Source of the DNA: Pithys albifrons albifrons
Taxonomy: Eukaryota > Chordata > Aves > Passeriformes > Thamnophilidae
Assembly: GCF_047495875.1 (NCBI RefSeq)
Contig: NC_092461.1
Coordinates: forward strand, 47,385,601-47,449,600
Reading direction: 5' to 3'
DNA length: 64,000 nt
Below, piece after piece: positions 35,238 through 49,138 of the stretch. The translations under genes were made by a program, and so were the position numbers. How positions within the stretch are numbered: the first letter of the stretch is position 1; each line of letters begins with the position of its first letter. The notes under the pieces were generated by a model. That model saw only the letters and a list, made by a program, of their open reading frames with translations. It did no database searches and had not been told where the DNA came from.

Positions 35238-35760
35238 TAGGGGAGTCAGAAATCTTTCCAGCCTGTGTTCTGTCTTAGTTCGGCAGGCAGTGCTGGGTTT
35301 ATAAAGTTTTGATTACTCCGAGGACACATAGCTATTTCTCCCTGGCTGAAGTGTGGCTTCATGTCAGAAATCAGAACCCCTTCCAACCTGTGGGCTGTCC
35401 GGTAGTTGGCAGACAGTGTTGGGGTACATAAGGATCTGATTGCCTGGGAGCACTTACAGCTAATAACTTTTAATTAATACAGTTAAGACTAGAAATCTTT
35501 GTATTTCTTGTCTCCCTCTTCCCTTTCACGTGACAGAACTGATCACAAGTAATGGGATATAGGGGGGCTTCAAAGCAGCCCTGATGTCTGCTGTGCAAAC
35601 CCTATCCTCGCGATCTCTCTGGAAGCTCCTACTGGACTGGGCTGTGTTGAGGAGTGGAGCTTTCAGAGTCCCACCTGAAAAGGAGGCCCGAACCAAGATT
35701 CGTATCACTTTGGATATGTCAAAATTTGAGTGTCTAAAGGGTCAGGTACCTACATTTGGA
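35238..35760 (+). pseudogene. Possible proviral leader and gag start remnant
   Basis: Directly after the LTR-like segment, two diverged copies of a block of about 100 bp lie in tandem, starting at about 35,246 and 35,362 (CAGAAATC..., CAGCCTGTG/CAACCTGTG, GGCAG(G/A)CAGTG). Next comes a TCCCTCTTCCC pyrimidine run, then a frame of about 58 codons from about 35,567 to 35,740. That frame reads GFKAALMSAVQTL and continues to a basic region, and it resembles the N-terminus of a Gag matrix domain. The frame carries no good start codon in register. Retroviral origin is inferred from position and composition. Confidence 0.35.
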
Positions 35761-37145
35761 TGATTCAGGTTTTAGGTGGGTGCTAACAGAGCCTTGTTTC
35801 TTTTCCCTTAATTGTGTATTTCTTGTGAAATGCCACAACTTCCCAGTTGTATGAGAAGGATGCATGAATGTAGTTAGCTATGAGGGACTCTGATGCTACG
35901 TAATGGGGACCCTAAAGGAGCTATCAAGAGATATATAGAATATGGCAATATAAGCATAGCTGCCTAGCTGTATGAATAGCTACTTGTCCAATTTACTCTT
36001 CTTTGTGGTTTATTAAATGATCAGGACATAACTCCTTAGAACATTTCGGCAAACTTTAATTATAGCCTATGGTTTTGTTAGATATGCTCTAGTGCTGAAA
36101 GCTCAGGATATTTTCTTGAACATTTTCTCTGTTTGAACCAACTGGTAAATGTTCTCTGGAAAAATAATTTTTTTTCCCTGATGGTAAAACACCAAATTAA
36201 AAATTCCTAAAATGAACTATTAATGTATTTCTGTGACTTCAGAGTTCTCATCACCATTGTTTTCTGCAGTCCTGTTCAAATTCAGATAATAAATACTGTG
36301 TAAATGGATGTCCAATATCTGTAAAATAGTCCATTGTAGAGGAGATAATCTTCCCACACATCTTCAGGTCCAGGCAGACCCTGAATACTGTGTGTGGATA
36401 CCAATGAAGACCACAATGAGTACAGGTTTAATATTAACACTTCTTAAATACAACTTTTAGAAAAAATTAAAATGAAAATTACTACTTTTTTCTAATTTAT
36501 TTTTCCAACTTCCTTCAAGAGTCTAAAGTTCTGGGGCTTTTTATGATATGCTCTATTAAAATTTTGAACTAAGCCAAGCAAATAGTCCAGAAGCAGAATC
36601 CAATGCCTGATGTCCTATGGATTGCTGTTTACTGTGAATTAAAGAATGAGATCTGAATGAAACATTTGCTGTCATATGCAGAATTTATACCTAGACTTTC
36701 CTTTCTGGATTCTCTGACATTTCATAAATCACGAAGTGACAGCATAGCAATTTTTTTTCTCTTAGTCATTCTGCTTGGCTGTGTCATAAAAATCACCTTT
36801 TTCTTAAACTAGTACAATTTTTCTGCCTTGGAAGTTATCAAAAAGCACAAACGGAGCAGAATGGACAGAGCAAGGCTGCAGTTGTGTAAGTATCACAAAA
36901 CAAACTGGGAGGAAACACAAGTGCACCTAGAAATTTGTTCCTGCAGCTGACATATAATTTTAACACCTCTGTATGTAATATTGAATTCCTGTGACAATGT
37001 AGATTTCTTGCCCATGGAGAATGGGTAAAATAGTGATTATGTCCAAGTATAATCCATACCTCTCTCTCTGATCCGAAGGTAAAAAATCACCACTAGATTT
37101 CCAAGGAGCCAGAGAATAAATCAGATAGTCCTTACATCTCCACAT
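35761..37145. other. AT-rich non-coding stretch
   Basis: I see nothing recognisable here. Confidence 0.55.
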
Positions 37146-37951
37146 CATAAAATCATAGAATCATAGAGTCGATTGGGTTGGAAAAGACCTCCAAGACCAT
37201 CAAGTCCAACCCTTGGTCCAACTCCAGTCTGTTTACCAGATCATGGCACTCAGTGACATGTCTAATCTCAGTTTAAAAACCTTCAGGGATGGTGAATCCA
37301 TCACCTCTCTGGGCAGGCCATTCCAATGCCTGATTACTCTCTCTGTAAGGAATTTTTTTCTGATATCCAACTTGAATTTCCCCCAGCAGAGCCCATGCCC
37401 CGTTGTCCTATTGCTAAGTGCCTGGGAGAAGAGACCAACCCCCACCTGGCTACAACTTCCCTTCAGGTAGTTCTAGACAGTGATGAGGTCACCTATAAGC
37501 CTCCTCTTCTCCAGGCCAAACAACCCCAGCTCCCTCAGCCTCTCCCCACAGGACTTATGCTCCAGTCCCTTCACCAGCCTTGTTGCTCTTCTCTGGACCT
37601 ACTCCAGCACCTCAATATCCTTTCTGAACTGAGGGGCCCAGAACTGAACACAATACTCAAGGTGTGGCCTCACCAATGCAGAGTACGGGGGAAGGATCAC
37701 TTCCCTGGTCCTGCTAGCCATGTTTTTTTGATACAGAACAGGATCCCGTTGGCCTTCTTGGCCACCTGGGTACACTGTTGACTCATGTTGACCTTCCTTT
37801 CAATTAGTACCCCTAGGTTCCTTTTTGCCTGGCTGCTCTCCAGCCACTCTGTGCCCAGCCTGTAGTGCTGCATGGGGTTGTTGTGGCCAAAGTGCAGCAC
37901 CTGGCACTTGGCCTTGTTGAACTTCATCCCATTGAAGTTCTTCACTGTTTC
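37146..37951 (-). mobile_element. CR1 LINE, about 800 bp, relatively young, minus strand
   Basis: The tail is a doubled ATCATAGAATCATAGA, followed by GTCGATTGGGTTGGAAAAGACC. On the minus strand the end of the reverse-transcriptase frame is still readable ([30 protein letters not shown] at about 37,780-37,930), with a few disruptions. It is the longest uninterrupted and best preserved CR1 in the window. It is 5'-truncated at about 37,951 and keeps no endonuclease region. Confidence 0.95.
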
Positions 37952-40900
37952 TATAAAGAAAGATGATGGCTTTCACAAGGACTAAGACATCACATTGTCT
38001 AAATAACATATTCCACTGAGTATAATCAATGATGGTTTATCAGATTACTGACAAAACCCTGATGTATTTTAAAGAACTATACACTTCAAGACATTTCGCA
38101 GTGATTGATTGATGAGAATAGTGAATCTATTCACTAGGCTGGTTTGAATACGGTGCACTCCGTAGGTCCCATTCTGGTACAGGAATGAAAATCAAACACA
38201 TTTGATGGAGTGAGGACAAATGCTATATAAGAGGATATGTCACAGAAAGGATAAGATTACCTTACTTTTATTTTACATTTATTTTGACCACTACATTTGA
38301 TGTACATCTTCAGTTACCTGGTTTAGAGGTTTTTCTTTTAAGCTTCCTTTTATAGAAGCTTAATTGAAACTAGGCAATGCTGAGGTACTTTTTACAGTGA
38401 AGCTGGCAAAGTATTTTAGTACTTTGTACTGCAGCATACCCTCAACCATGGGAAGAAAGACTATGGCCATGTAAACTGGTTTCACCCTTCCTGTGCTGCA
38501 CTCAGGCCTGTAGCATCTTTCAGCACAGAAGCAGAATGACTGGTGGTTAGTAAGTGGAGACTGGGGAGGTGATCTAGTAGCTGAAACACAAGGCATTTGT
38601 GGCCCATTACCTGGTCCTTCACCTACTAACTAATTCTAAGAGGAAGATTTACTTGTCTTAAACTGTAGCAAATATCCTAGCATAGTATATGATTTTGTAA
38701 ATCTCTGAAAATATTTTTGGAATGCCATTCTCAACAGCCTTTCATACTGCACACTGGTTACTAGGAATTTAATTGCTTGGTATTACTCTTGATAGTCACA
38801 TACCTATGGAACCATTTCAGATGGTTACTAATGTGTGTGGTTGAACTTTACAACAGACATATTTGCATTTATAATGAATTCTAAAGCTTTTGAAACTACC
38901 TCTATAGAGAAAAATGAAGCCAAAGATATATGAGTTGTCCGTACAAATTTATTGAGAAAAGGTTTATAATAAACTTAAGGGTCTCAATGAGGGGTGGTTC
39001 GGAGCTATTGTGAAAGAAACAAACACCATAGCATGCACTACATTGAATATGACATGCTATCTACAGGATGTTACTTTAGAAATTTGTTTTGATGATATTC
39101 ATTATGGAATTTCATTACTGTGAGGTATTTCAGTGCTTCTCAATAACCTTATAGAAATAAGCAGCATTTGCCTACTTTATTTCTAAGTTTAGAGTATGGA
39201 GTGCAGCAAAATGAAGACAGTCTTGTGATAAAAGCATTCACTAAGTAGAAAATCTTGTTCTTAATAATTTTTACTATGCTACTGCCAAATCCTAGTAATG
39301 AGCAAACTCTGTCGTTATCTCAGGTTTTGATAGTAGAGTTCCTTAAACCCACAGATCTATTCTGACAATGAATAGAAATGGGTTTTTAGCCATTGCAATG
39401 CTAAGTTTCTCTTACACAAATCCTCACAGGATTCGCAGACATGACATGTTTCTTTTATTGGAGTGAAGAAACAATTTAAGACCTGAACATATTTGGTTTA
39501 CACAAGAATACAACTAGAAGAGAAGGAGATGTCATTTCTCCTGTCTTCAAACAGCTTGAGCGCTCACCCAAAAATCTATGGTCTAATTGCCTCCTCTGCC
39601 TGACAGCCCTTAAATCCCTATCTCCCACCTCTCTGTAGGATATCCAGCAATCAGAATCCTGGGTAGTCTAAGGTGAAGTGCTGTGTTTGTCTCTTTTGCA
39701 GAAGCTGTTTCATTTTGCATGAAATCAACAGCTCAGTTGACTATGCAGTGAAAATGAAAACGTCACTCACCGCTCTAATGACAGTATTCAGGTGGGAAGT
39801 GGGATACTTTCAGCTAATGAATCCACACATATTTCAAATTGAATAAGCTTTGGAGAAAAGTACACAACATGAGTTTCCCTCATTTCTGTACAAATATCCT
39901 TATCAACAGTCTGGAAGCAAAGTTCACTTTTACTTGCTTTCTTCAATGTCTACTTGATGGGTACTTATTTATTGCTTGCAAGCAAATGGTCTTGCAGAGG
40001 AGTCCCACTATAGAACATGAGACTGCCTCTGCTGCTCAGGGCACTATTCTGAGTGGTGGGGAAGAGGCTCCCATTCACTCAGAAAGTGATGAGCTTACAG
40101 ACAAACATTCAGGTGTGACAACTATTTCTCATCTTTGGCTATTTTAAAGAAATTACCTCAACATTTTGGGCCCAATAAATTCTATTTTGCTTTGTCTTCT
40201 TCCCAGTTTAGGGCTTCAGATTTCATTCAATAGCCAGGCAACAGGAAGCCTCCAATATGAGGGTTGTCTCATTGCCAGCAAGTGCAGATAATGCAAAGAA
40301 ACAGATATTTATGTTGTCCAAGAAGTTACTGACGGGACCAAAACACATGGAACAGGAGGAGCTTTAAACTTGGAAATTAAAACCTCAAAAAAACCTTAAC
40401 TGAGGTTGAGTGAAAAATACTTGAATTGTCTTATGGTGTTTTTATAAAGCCTTCTGAAAAGATCTACAAAACCTGTTTTCTCTCAGCTTGCTTTTTATTT
40501 AAGTAACCAGAAGAAACATGAGGGGAAAACCTTTTGAAAAGAAAGATGTGGGGGCTGAAGAGTCTGAAGCGATTAGTCAGTCACAGATTACATCCTTTCT
40601 TTATTGAAGAACAATCTTCAATGAGATTAATGAGAGAAACAAAATTAGTTTAATATAGAAATTCTGTAGGGATAAAATGTTCATGCTATGTATCTACATT
40701 TACCATATAATCTTGTTTTAGCTGATTAGATTGTTTTATCAGAAGCCCAGGTAGAAATGTAGTGAAAGATGGAGCTCAGCATGATTCTTGCAAATTAAAG
40801 CATATAATAGTAGTCTCAGGTCATGCTGGTTCCTGTGACTGATGTACATGCAGGAAGAGTTAATAGCAGTGCATTTCAATAAGCCGTCACATTTCTGTGC

Positions 40901-41060
40901 TGTAATTTGGATGTATCATTTTAGTGGAAGGTTACTTTTCTTTGGGGAAAAAAAGCAAGAACAAACCAGCTTGATATTACATGAAGCAGTGGTCATTTAT
41001 ATTTATCAGCAGTTTAAGGGAGACAAGATTTTGGTTAGGGGTTGGGCAAAGACAAAAATC
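37952..41060. other. AT-rich non-coding stretch
   Basis: I see no gene or clear mobile element. Plus-strand open frames at 39,839-40,147 and 40,842-41,177 lack recognisable features. Confidence 0.55.
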
Positions 41061-41644
41061 CATAACTTAACCCCACAAGTCAACAAGCCCCATACAACCA
41101 TTCACTTACTACCCTACCAGCAGGATCAGGACAAGATTTGGAAGAGTAAAAGCTTGAAAACTCATGGGTTGGGATAAAGATAGTTTGATAGGCAAAGCAA
41201 AAGCCACTCACACAAGCAAAGAAAAACATGGCATTAATTCACTGCTTCCAATGGGCAGTCAGGTGTTCAGCCATCTCCAGGGAAGCAAGGCCCCATCATG
41301 TGTCACATTTACTTGGGAAGGCAAACACCATTGCTTCAAATGTCCCCCCTTCCTCCTTCTTCCTCCCACTTTATTCACTGAATATGATGTCACATGCTAT
41401 GGAATATCCCTTTGGTCAGTTGGGGTCACCTGTCCCAGCTGTGTCTCCTCCCAAGCTCCTGTGCACCCCCAACCTCCTCACCAGCCTGGCAGTAGGAAAA
41501 GCAGAAAAGTCCTTGGCTCTGTGTAAGCACTGCTCAGCAAGGACAAAAACATCTCTATGTTACCAACCCTGTGTTCAGCACAAACCCAAAACATAGCCCC
41601 ATATGGCTACTATGAAGAAAATTACCTCACCCAGATCCAGCGCA
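41061..41644 (+). mobile_element. Solo LTR, copy A of a family also present at 60.9 kb
   Basis: It shares long blocks, in order, with 60,863-61,444. Examples are CTATGGAATATCCCTTTGGTCAGTTGGG (one mismatch), TTGGCTCTGTGTAAG, ACTGCTCAGCAA and GGCTACTATGAAGAAAATTA. The left end is worn (ACTTAACCCCACAAG) and the right end reads CCAGCGCA. Two overlapping open frames here are LTR shadows, not genes. The family is a common avian retroviral LTR type; I give no name. Confidence 0.8.
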
Positions 41645-43679
41645 AACTGTTACTGAGGTAAAGTCTTTTTTTTTTTTTAATTGGTTCTATTTGTAGACTA
41701 TTAGGGAGACTGTCAAATGTTCAAAGGACAGTGAAGCAAGCATCCAGCTCTGCAATTCTTCTAAATCCAGACATAAAAAGGAAACATTCCTTTTACCCAT
41801 TTGTATTGGCATTTTGGTTTGTAGTGTTGCAACCTCTTCTCTTCTCTGCAGCCAACCATTTTCATTTTTTTTAAATGCCTAGATGATTGAGGTAGAAGTC
41901 AGGCTCACTTTCTGTCAAAATAAGGAACAGTAGCTTAAATATATTGCCCCTCAGCCATTATAACCTGAAGCTTCATGTTTTTGCTTAAGGAAAACAACTG
42001 AATAATAGTGAAAAATAATGTATTTTTAAGAAATAATATTAATCTGAAATATTATTGCAATGGAATATTAAGCCTGTATTTTTGATATTATGTCAAATAA
42101 GTCATACTTATATATATGTAAAGGCATCAAAGCCATTCACTGAGCTGAGCTGAGTAGAAAGCTCAGAACAGCAATGTGGTAAATCAATCTTAGTGCACTG
42201 ATTTTGCTTTCTCTGTATTACTGTGACTCTTGGCACAGTGCCTGTAGCCCCTGATCTTCATCCAGCCAATATATTTTACTGAAGTACCATTTCAAAACAC
42301 AAGATGAAGAGAAATTGATCACAAACAAGATTTTAGCTGAGTATATGGCTAAGCCATCGTGCCTTCATTGCATCTGCTGTATGAAAACAGAGCAATGCCC
42401 AAACTAGGATCACAGTTAATATACTGCTATGTGTATGTCCATACACAGAAGCACACACATTCATATCTCTATGTGATGTTTTTCTTTCAGAAAGCTAAAA
42501 ATAATTATGAACCCCAATAACTTTAGAATATCTAAATGGATGGTGGGGAAAGGATTTGTAATAATAGAGAAGAACTAGAGCTGATTTTAGCAAGCATACA
42601 CCATCACCACTCCCCAAGTGAGAGAGAAGCCTGAGCTGATTAAAGAGTGGAATTTAAAAGTACCACTTCAACAGTCTCCTGAAAAATGTGAAAACAGCCA
42701 CTAGTAAAGCTCTTTTTTTTCTTGTCCTTTTCTCTTTTCTTTTTTTTACCAAGAGACCTAAACCACATGCATTTAAAACCACCAAAAAGAAATCATCAAA
42801 TAAGCTTTCTCAGCTATGTATGTTGATTTTTAATAAAGTTTGAAACACAGGGGAAATTATGGAGAGCTGGAGAAAAGCTTATCTTAAGCCAATATTTTAA
42901 AAGGGCAAACTACCCATCAAATCTCAATCCTAGGCAAATAATAGAATGTTTGACATCATCATTAATAAATAATTTTATTCCTCTCTTCTTAGTATCAACT
43001 TTATGAAAAATATTTTTTTTCAAGTTAACTTGATACTTTTCTTAGATTGTAGATCTAGTTGATAAATAATATCATTAATGTTTTTTGCTTTTTTCAATTC
43101 TGTCAGGTAGTTGCCTAATAATATCTCACATTTTTATTAGGAAACAAGAATCTCAATTATTAACTTAGGCTGAAAACATTAAATGGATTCAAAACTTGCT
43201 AACTAATGGCTTTTAAAATGGATTTGTAAAGAGAAAATGCTTGTGTAGGTAATATGTCATAAAGGTTTCCTATAAGGATTTATTTGAAATTTATAATATT
43301 TAACATTTTTATCAAAGAAGAAATAAAAAATCCAAAATCATTTAGACTATTTATGAATGTCATAAAAGTTTTCATATTGGTAAGTAATGAATAAGCACCA
43401 ATGAAAAGTCACTTGGTTATATTAATAATTTGACAAAAGTAAGTAATTTACATTTCACTATGATCAGTGTTGGATCACTGAATCACATGGAATCACGAAG
43501 AAATAGTCATCATAGCTGAGGGATGAGAGATTATTCTGGGAGCCAGTGGGTCTGAGCAGAACAGGGCCCTCTCCCAAAGAAGATTTGATACAAAGTGTAG
43601 ATATGTCTATGCATAACTGTGGTCTTGGAAAGTTCAAATAATTTTGTACAATCCTGTCACATTTGTATTTAATTCTGTA
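41645..43679. other. AT-rich non-coding stretch
   Basis: Short T-runs lie at about 41,668-41,678, 42,712-42,720 and 42,740-42,747. I see no gene. Confidence 0.55.
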
Positions 43680-44073
43680 AAAGGCTTAGGGAGCTGGGCC
43701 TGTTCAGCCTCAAGAAGAGACGACTAAGAGAGGACCTCATCACTGTATATAAGTATCTGAAGGGAGAGTACCAAGAGAATGGAGCCAGGCCAAATAACAG
43801 AACAAGGGGCAGTGGGCAGAAACTGATGCACAGAAAGTTTCACCTGAATATGAAGAAGAACTTATTTACTGTGAGGGTGACCATGGACTGGAAGAGATTT
43901 CTCAGAGAAGTTGTGGAGTCTCCCTCACTGGAGATAGATAAGAACCACCTGGATCCAATCCTGTGCAATGTGCTCTACAATGACTCTGGTTGAGTAGGGA
44001 GGTTGGACCAGATGACCCACTGTGGTCCCTTCCAACCTTACCCCTTGTGTGATTCTATGATTTCATGATTCTG
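43680..44073 (+). mobile_element. CR1 LINE 3' fragment, about 390 bp, plus strand
   Basis: It starts at GGCTTAGGGAGCTGGGCCTG, runs through TTCAGCCTCAAGAAGAGACG and GGTTGGACCAGATGACCCAC, and ends in GATTCTATGATTTCATGATTC. Orientation and order match a 5'-truncated CR1. Confidence 0.95.
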
Positions 44074-45815
44074 ACTGACAGAAATAAATGTGTCCCAGCT
44101 CTGTTTTAGCTTAAAGGTCTAGGATGCCTTACTTGGAATTTAAATAAAACGTTTTGTTTCTGAGAAGTCTTTCAGTGCAACTTGGAAGAAAGGGAAAGCT
44201 TTTGTTCATTCACTAGCTTGTAAGTACTTCATTTGGAGGAAGAAGTTAAGTGTGAAATGAAAGAATAAACAACATATATGTCAATGCTGTTCAAGAAAGC
44301 AAAATGGATTTAAAGAAAAACAATCTAAATAGCTGAAATCTCAGTATGGGAAAACTGTATTCACACTTCTTCTGCTGTAAGATGTCATTGACTTGTGCTC
44401 TCTAAATTCTGTACTTTTAGTCTCAGGTGTTGAACGCACAAGAGTCAAACTAAAAGGCAAATAATGCCTCTGCTGCCATATTTATGGAATTTAGAGAAGT
44501 GAGGGTCTGAAAGCTTAATTCAGTAGAGGTAGTTTGTCTAAGTTCCTAATGTTTCTGACCTATTGCTCCTAAAACTGGCATTTGAGTATATCTGAGATTA
44601 AATAGGCAGAGTTGCATGTTTCTCCCTCCCCCCATGATTGATGTGTCCAATTCTTGGACACAAAGCCTGATTCTGAGAAGAACATGAGAAAAATATGGGA
44701 GGGGGTGAGGAGTGGAAATAAATAGTATCCTGCCCTTTGTCCCCCATATTGTCTCAGAAAAACATCAGTCCCATGGTCTCAATGAGACCCAGCAGTGTGA
44801 GTACCTGGGGACAACTTTCCAGGGCAATGCACAGGGCAGGTTCCTGGGAGATGGCACTTATTATAGGATGGGTGAGGAAAACAGGAAAACCATTATGGGA
44901 TTGTGTGAAACTTACTGCATGGAGGAATCAAAAATGGTAAAATGAAGCAAATACAATGCTTCAAAGAGAAACAAGTATGAAAAAAATAAACAGTTCAGCA
45001 CAGTCCTTTTTTCTTCTCATTAAATTCCATTTCAGAGTCTTTTCCTGGGTGATGGGGATATGCATGTGTGTTTGTGTGGGAGGGAGTGGTGCAGCAACTG
45101 GAGTCAGACTGCAGGTCCACAGCTCACGTTTCCATAGCGCTATTCACTAGAGTGAGCTTGGGTGCATGAGTGAGTCTGTGATCATCAGTGAGTATCAGTC
45201 CAGACTAGCTGGTGAGCAGTGTAAGTGCATTGAGAGGAAGGGATGTGTGTGTGTCAGAGATGGGGAAAGGACAGAGTTATGGTGAAAAGTGTGCTGCTAA
45301 ATTCTGCAAATATAGATGTTCTACCCTGAGTCTACTCTGGATACAGCAAGACACAGGATAGACACCCCATTCTCTCCTTCCCACCAGAGAGAAGATTGAG
45401 AACTCCCGGATATTCATTTATCATACACACCTATGGTTGAACAGCATAGGTAGGTATGAACAAATCTGGTGTTCTCACAAGCAAAAAATACCTCTCAAAT
45501 ATGGCAATACAGTGGAGTCTGTATGTGTTTTCTCAAGATAGCCTGCAGCTGTTTCCTTTCTTTGTTGCATCCTTAACTGTTCAGGATGGCTTCTGTTGCA
45601 GACTTGCTGAACAGGATGATGTGTACATTTGAATGCAAAGCACACTGTGGGTCTTTTAGCTTCAGCAGAGCTGCTACTTGATCTGTTCCTGCAAGGCTAT
45701 AGTGAAGTGGTAATTGTCAAGACTTCCCTTGGGTGAAGTCTTCAGTCCAGATGCTTCACTGTTACATATTTATTAACCCTTTACTAGAATTCTGTGTAGC
45801 CTGTGTAGTGTTGAT
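44074..45815. other. Non-coding stretch
   Basis: Short T/G-rich runs (about 45,061-45,090 and 45,245-45,254). The open frames at 44,712-44,945 have no recognisable features. I see no gene. Confidence 0.5.
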
Positions 45816-46263
45816 CAAGTCCTACAGAAGACAAGCACCATCAGCTCAGATACAAGTCTTATGAAAAGTGTCTGGGGGAGCTGGGGTTGTTTACCCTGGA
45901 GAAAAGAAGGGTCAGGGGGCACCTTAGTGCTCTGTGCAACTACCTGAAAGGAGGTTGTAGCAAGGTGAATGTTGGATCTCTTCTCCATGTAACAAGTGAT
46001 AGAACAAGAGGAAGTGGCCTCAAGTTGCACCAGTGAAGGTTTAAAATGGATATTAGGAAAAACTTCATGGAAAAGATTGTCAAGTATTGGAACAGACTGC
46101 CCAGGGAAGTAGTTGAGTTGCCATCACTGGTAATATTTAAAAGATGTGCAGATGTGGTGTTTAGAGACATAGTTTAGCAGTTGACCTGGAAGTATTGGGT
46201 TAGCAATGGCACTCAATCTTAGAACTCTTTCCAACCTAAACAGTTCTATGATTCTATGATTCT
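45816..46263 (+). mobile_element. CR1 LINE 3' fragment, about 450 bp, plus strand
   Basis: It contains GGGGGAGCTGGGGTTGTTTA, GGAGAAAAGAAGGGTCAGGG, CAACTACCTGAAAGGAGGTTG, AAAATGGATATTAGGAAAAAC and GGAACAGACTGCCCAGGGAA. It ends with the doubled CR1 tail TTCTATGATTCTATGATTC. The order is complete from the pol end through the 3' end. Confidence 0.95.
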
Positions 46264-49126
46264 TTAATGCTATTTACTTTGTGTCTCTAATGAGGGAGAT
46301 AATGCAGAGCCTACTGCAGTCTATCTGAGGTGGCAAACAGACTAACACTCTATACTCATCCAGCACCCACAAATCCATTGTGATCTAGAAGGACCTGAAT
46401 TAGAAATACACCACAAGTCACAGTGGAAATAGTTTCAGGCATACAGACTTTGCTGATCAACTTGCCACTTCCATTGGCCCAAGGAACATAAGCACTACTG
46501 ACTGCCTTGAATAGCCCAAGATTCCATAGATAACTAGAATGAAGGTGTCCAAGACTGGTCTGAGGAGTGAATTTCCATGTCTCAAGCCACTGTTCTGGTG
46601 AAGACAGACAAAGTCCCATGTGTGGTGACTGCACATCTGGGCATGAGGATGAGTAGGGTCTCATGGCAGGATGAGAGTCTTGGAGGAAAGCACTGAGCAT
46701 GACCCTCCAACACAAAGCTTTACACCCATGATTACTTACACCCATGATCTGTCAACTCTGTGTAGAGCAGGCATCTTGCTTGAACTTCACACCTCCTTCC
46801 TTCAAAACAGCTACGTTTTAACCAATAGTCAGACTCAAGCCTAGCTCTAAACCAGTGATTTAGAAAGGCAGGAAGTAGTGGATGATTTCTCAAGAAACTT
46901 TATTAATCTGTCCCAGCAGTGGTGTAGGAACTAAGGACCCTGTCTCCTAGTTAGATAGGCTTGCCTAACTCATGGCAACAATGTTGCAGCAGAGCAAGAA
47001 CTGAGAACTGGTGCTGAAGAGCTCTGGAGAACATCCTGGGACTGGTCTGTGGCATCCTGAGAATAACTTGGGAGGACAGCAGATGTACAATGCATGTATT
47101 ACGTTATTCAGTTGTGAATGTGCATGGAGTAATTCCCATGTTTAATTTTCTCATTACACTGGCTTTCAGCAAAAGCTTATTTGATACACTCTCAGGGTAC
47201 TCTTAAGCCTTAATACTACAGATAAAAAAGAAGTCACTTCTCTAAGAATTCAAACACTGCTGTGAAGGAAAATACAGCTATAACCTGATGATAGCAGGAT
47301 GAAAGTGTGACAGGAGTAGAATCAACATAGCTGCGATAGCTGTAATACTGCTAGCATAGACAGCAGTGCTGGAAAAGCAGGGAAAACAGAGCTTCAGTTC
47401 TGGCTAATAAACAGAAAACAAAATGTGTGAGGACTCTCTGTAGTCACTCTGTCTAGACACAGTTTATATGCAGAGATTCTGGCATGGACAACTTTTCATT
47501 GTTATGCAACATGGCCTGACCCAAAAAATCCCTCACTTTACTCAGCAGTTCCTTGTGCACTTGAGTCAGTGAACCAAAGATGAAAGATCAGCAGTTATCC
47601 AGTATCATTCAGCTCTATCAAGCACACCTAAAATATGAGAATGGGCATTGCAAAAGTAACATTTTGGAGTCAGACTTGGAAAGATCATATTTACATTTTT
47701 ATCAGGATGATGCCTGCATTTTTAAAATCTTGGTGAGCTTTGTAGCATAAATGCAACAAGGTACATTAGTAGGAAGTTGATATTTACAAAAGTTAGAATT
47801 CTATTAATGCTAACAAAATGCCAGTACCAAGACACTTAGTTCAAAGCATCTTTGCTGTAGTTACACTTGTAACCTTACCCAATGACTGTTTAAAGCTCAG
47901 TACCTCACACCTTTCATGCAACACCATGCTTTTTCCATCACATACATAAAGGTAATTAGAGTTGAAGCATGAATCCAGTCCAACCCAACCCATTATTTAG
48001 TGAATCTCATTACAATGTTGCAAGTCTCTCTCTCTCTCCCTCCCCAGTACAGTTTCACAAAGCCCATCACATTCCCAGGTTCAACACTGAAGGACCTGAT
48101 CCACTCTATGACAGTGTCCTACTTAGTGACAACTTATGTTTTAACTCTTTGTGCATGTCAAATAAGTGTCAGTCTAATGCGCTTTTCTTCCTCTTTCCAA
48201 GAATGTCTAGAAACCTGGAGATAAGCAAATTAAAAATAAATATTATTTTGCAGGATTTATGAATACCTTTCCTTCAAGAAGAACATAAAAATATGAAACA
48301 CTGAGTTCCTCTTTCATTTATATGAGAGAGGTGGAAGACCCTTTTTTTCAGTTTTTTCTCCTCCTGCTCCTTAAAAGGCCTTTTTTCTAGGAGTGATTTT
48401 CATATGCAGAAATCACAGCTGCTTATCCAGCTTGCAATTGCTCCTTTACCCTATTCTACAGTTCCTAGTCTTTTCTCATTTATGGTTCTCTAAGGCAGCA
48501 TCCTTCAGTGGGATTCTAGATCTGGTTTGAAGAGGTGAAAAATGCCTGGGGGGAAAAGGCCCTTGTTTCCAGTTGTTTCGCTGGAGTCAGAACAGGCAGT
48601 AGCACCAAGAATTCTGAATCTGAGAAGTTTAATAAGATTTGTTGCTCTTAGTGTGCACTGGTGATATTAAATACTTGGACAATTTATGATAACTCTGGCA
48701 GTCAGAATATAAGAGATATAAATTTTTGAATAGCTTGTAAGTAGCACAGGTGTGGACTGCATTTCAAAATCATGTTCGAGTCCAATCAAGTTTCAGATCC
48801 ATTTTTAAATTCTAGATACAGGTTTCTTAAGGTGTGAAAAACACATACTTTTGTCTTGCCTTGTTCTCAAGAGTGGATGCATTATCTTACTTTGAGAAGA
48901 AAACAACCTCCCATTAAGTCTTAGTACATTGTGCCAGACCAAAGTTAAAGTTTGGTAAATGATATAAACTGAAAATATGTTATACAGTGATTTAAAGACC
49001 AAGCTAGTAATATACTATGAACAGATACTTTTACAGCTTGATTTTTAATTATCAAAGACACCACTTTAAAGGGTTATAATTCATATATAATCATAGAGTC
49101 ATAGATACATTTGCACTGCACCTACA
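46264..49126. other. Non-coding stretch
   Basis: Mostly AT-rich, with a (CT)n run at about 48,027-48,044. The minus-strand open frame at 46,356-46,745 (129 codons) is the longest open frame outside repeats and the CpG island on this side of the window. I cannot recognise a domain in it and do not call it a gene. Confidence 0.5.
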
Positions 49127-49138
49127 CACCATGTACCA
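49127..49138. repeat. 12-bp direct repeat, left copy, possible target duplication of the RTE fragment
   Basis: CACCATGTACCA occurs here and again at 50,400-50,411, bracketing the RTE-like sequence. The length fits a LINE target-site duplication. Coincidence is not excluded because the element ends were not known beforehand. Confidence 0.5.

Noticed and set aside
41164..41596. Two overlapping plus-strand open frames of about 120 codons
   Set aside because: They lie wholly inside a solo LTR whose relative at 61 kb does not keep the frames.
46356..46745. Minus-strand 129-codon open frame
   Set aside because: No domain, start context or homology is recognisable. It could be a decayed retrogene, but nothing in the sequence supports that.
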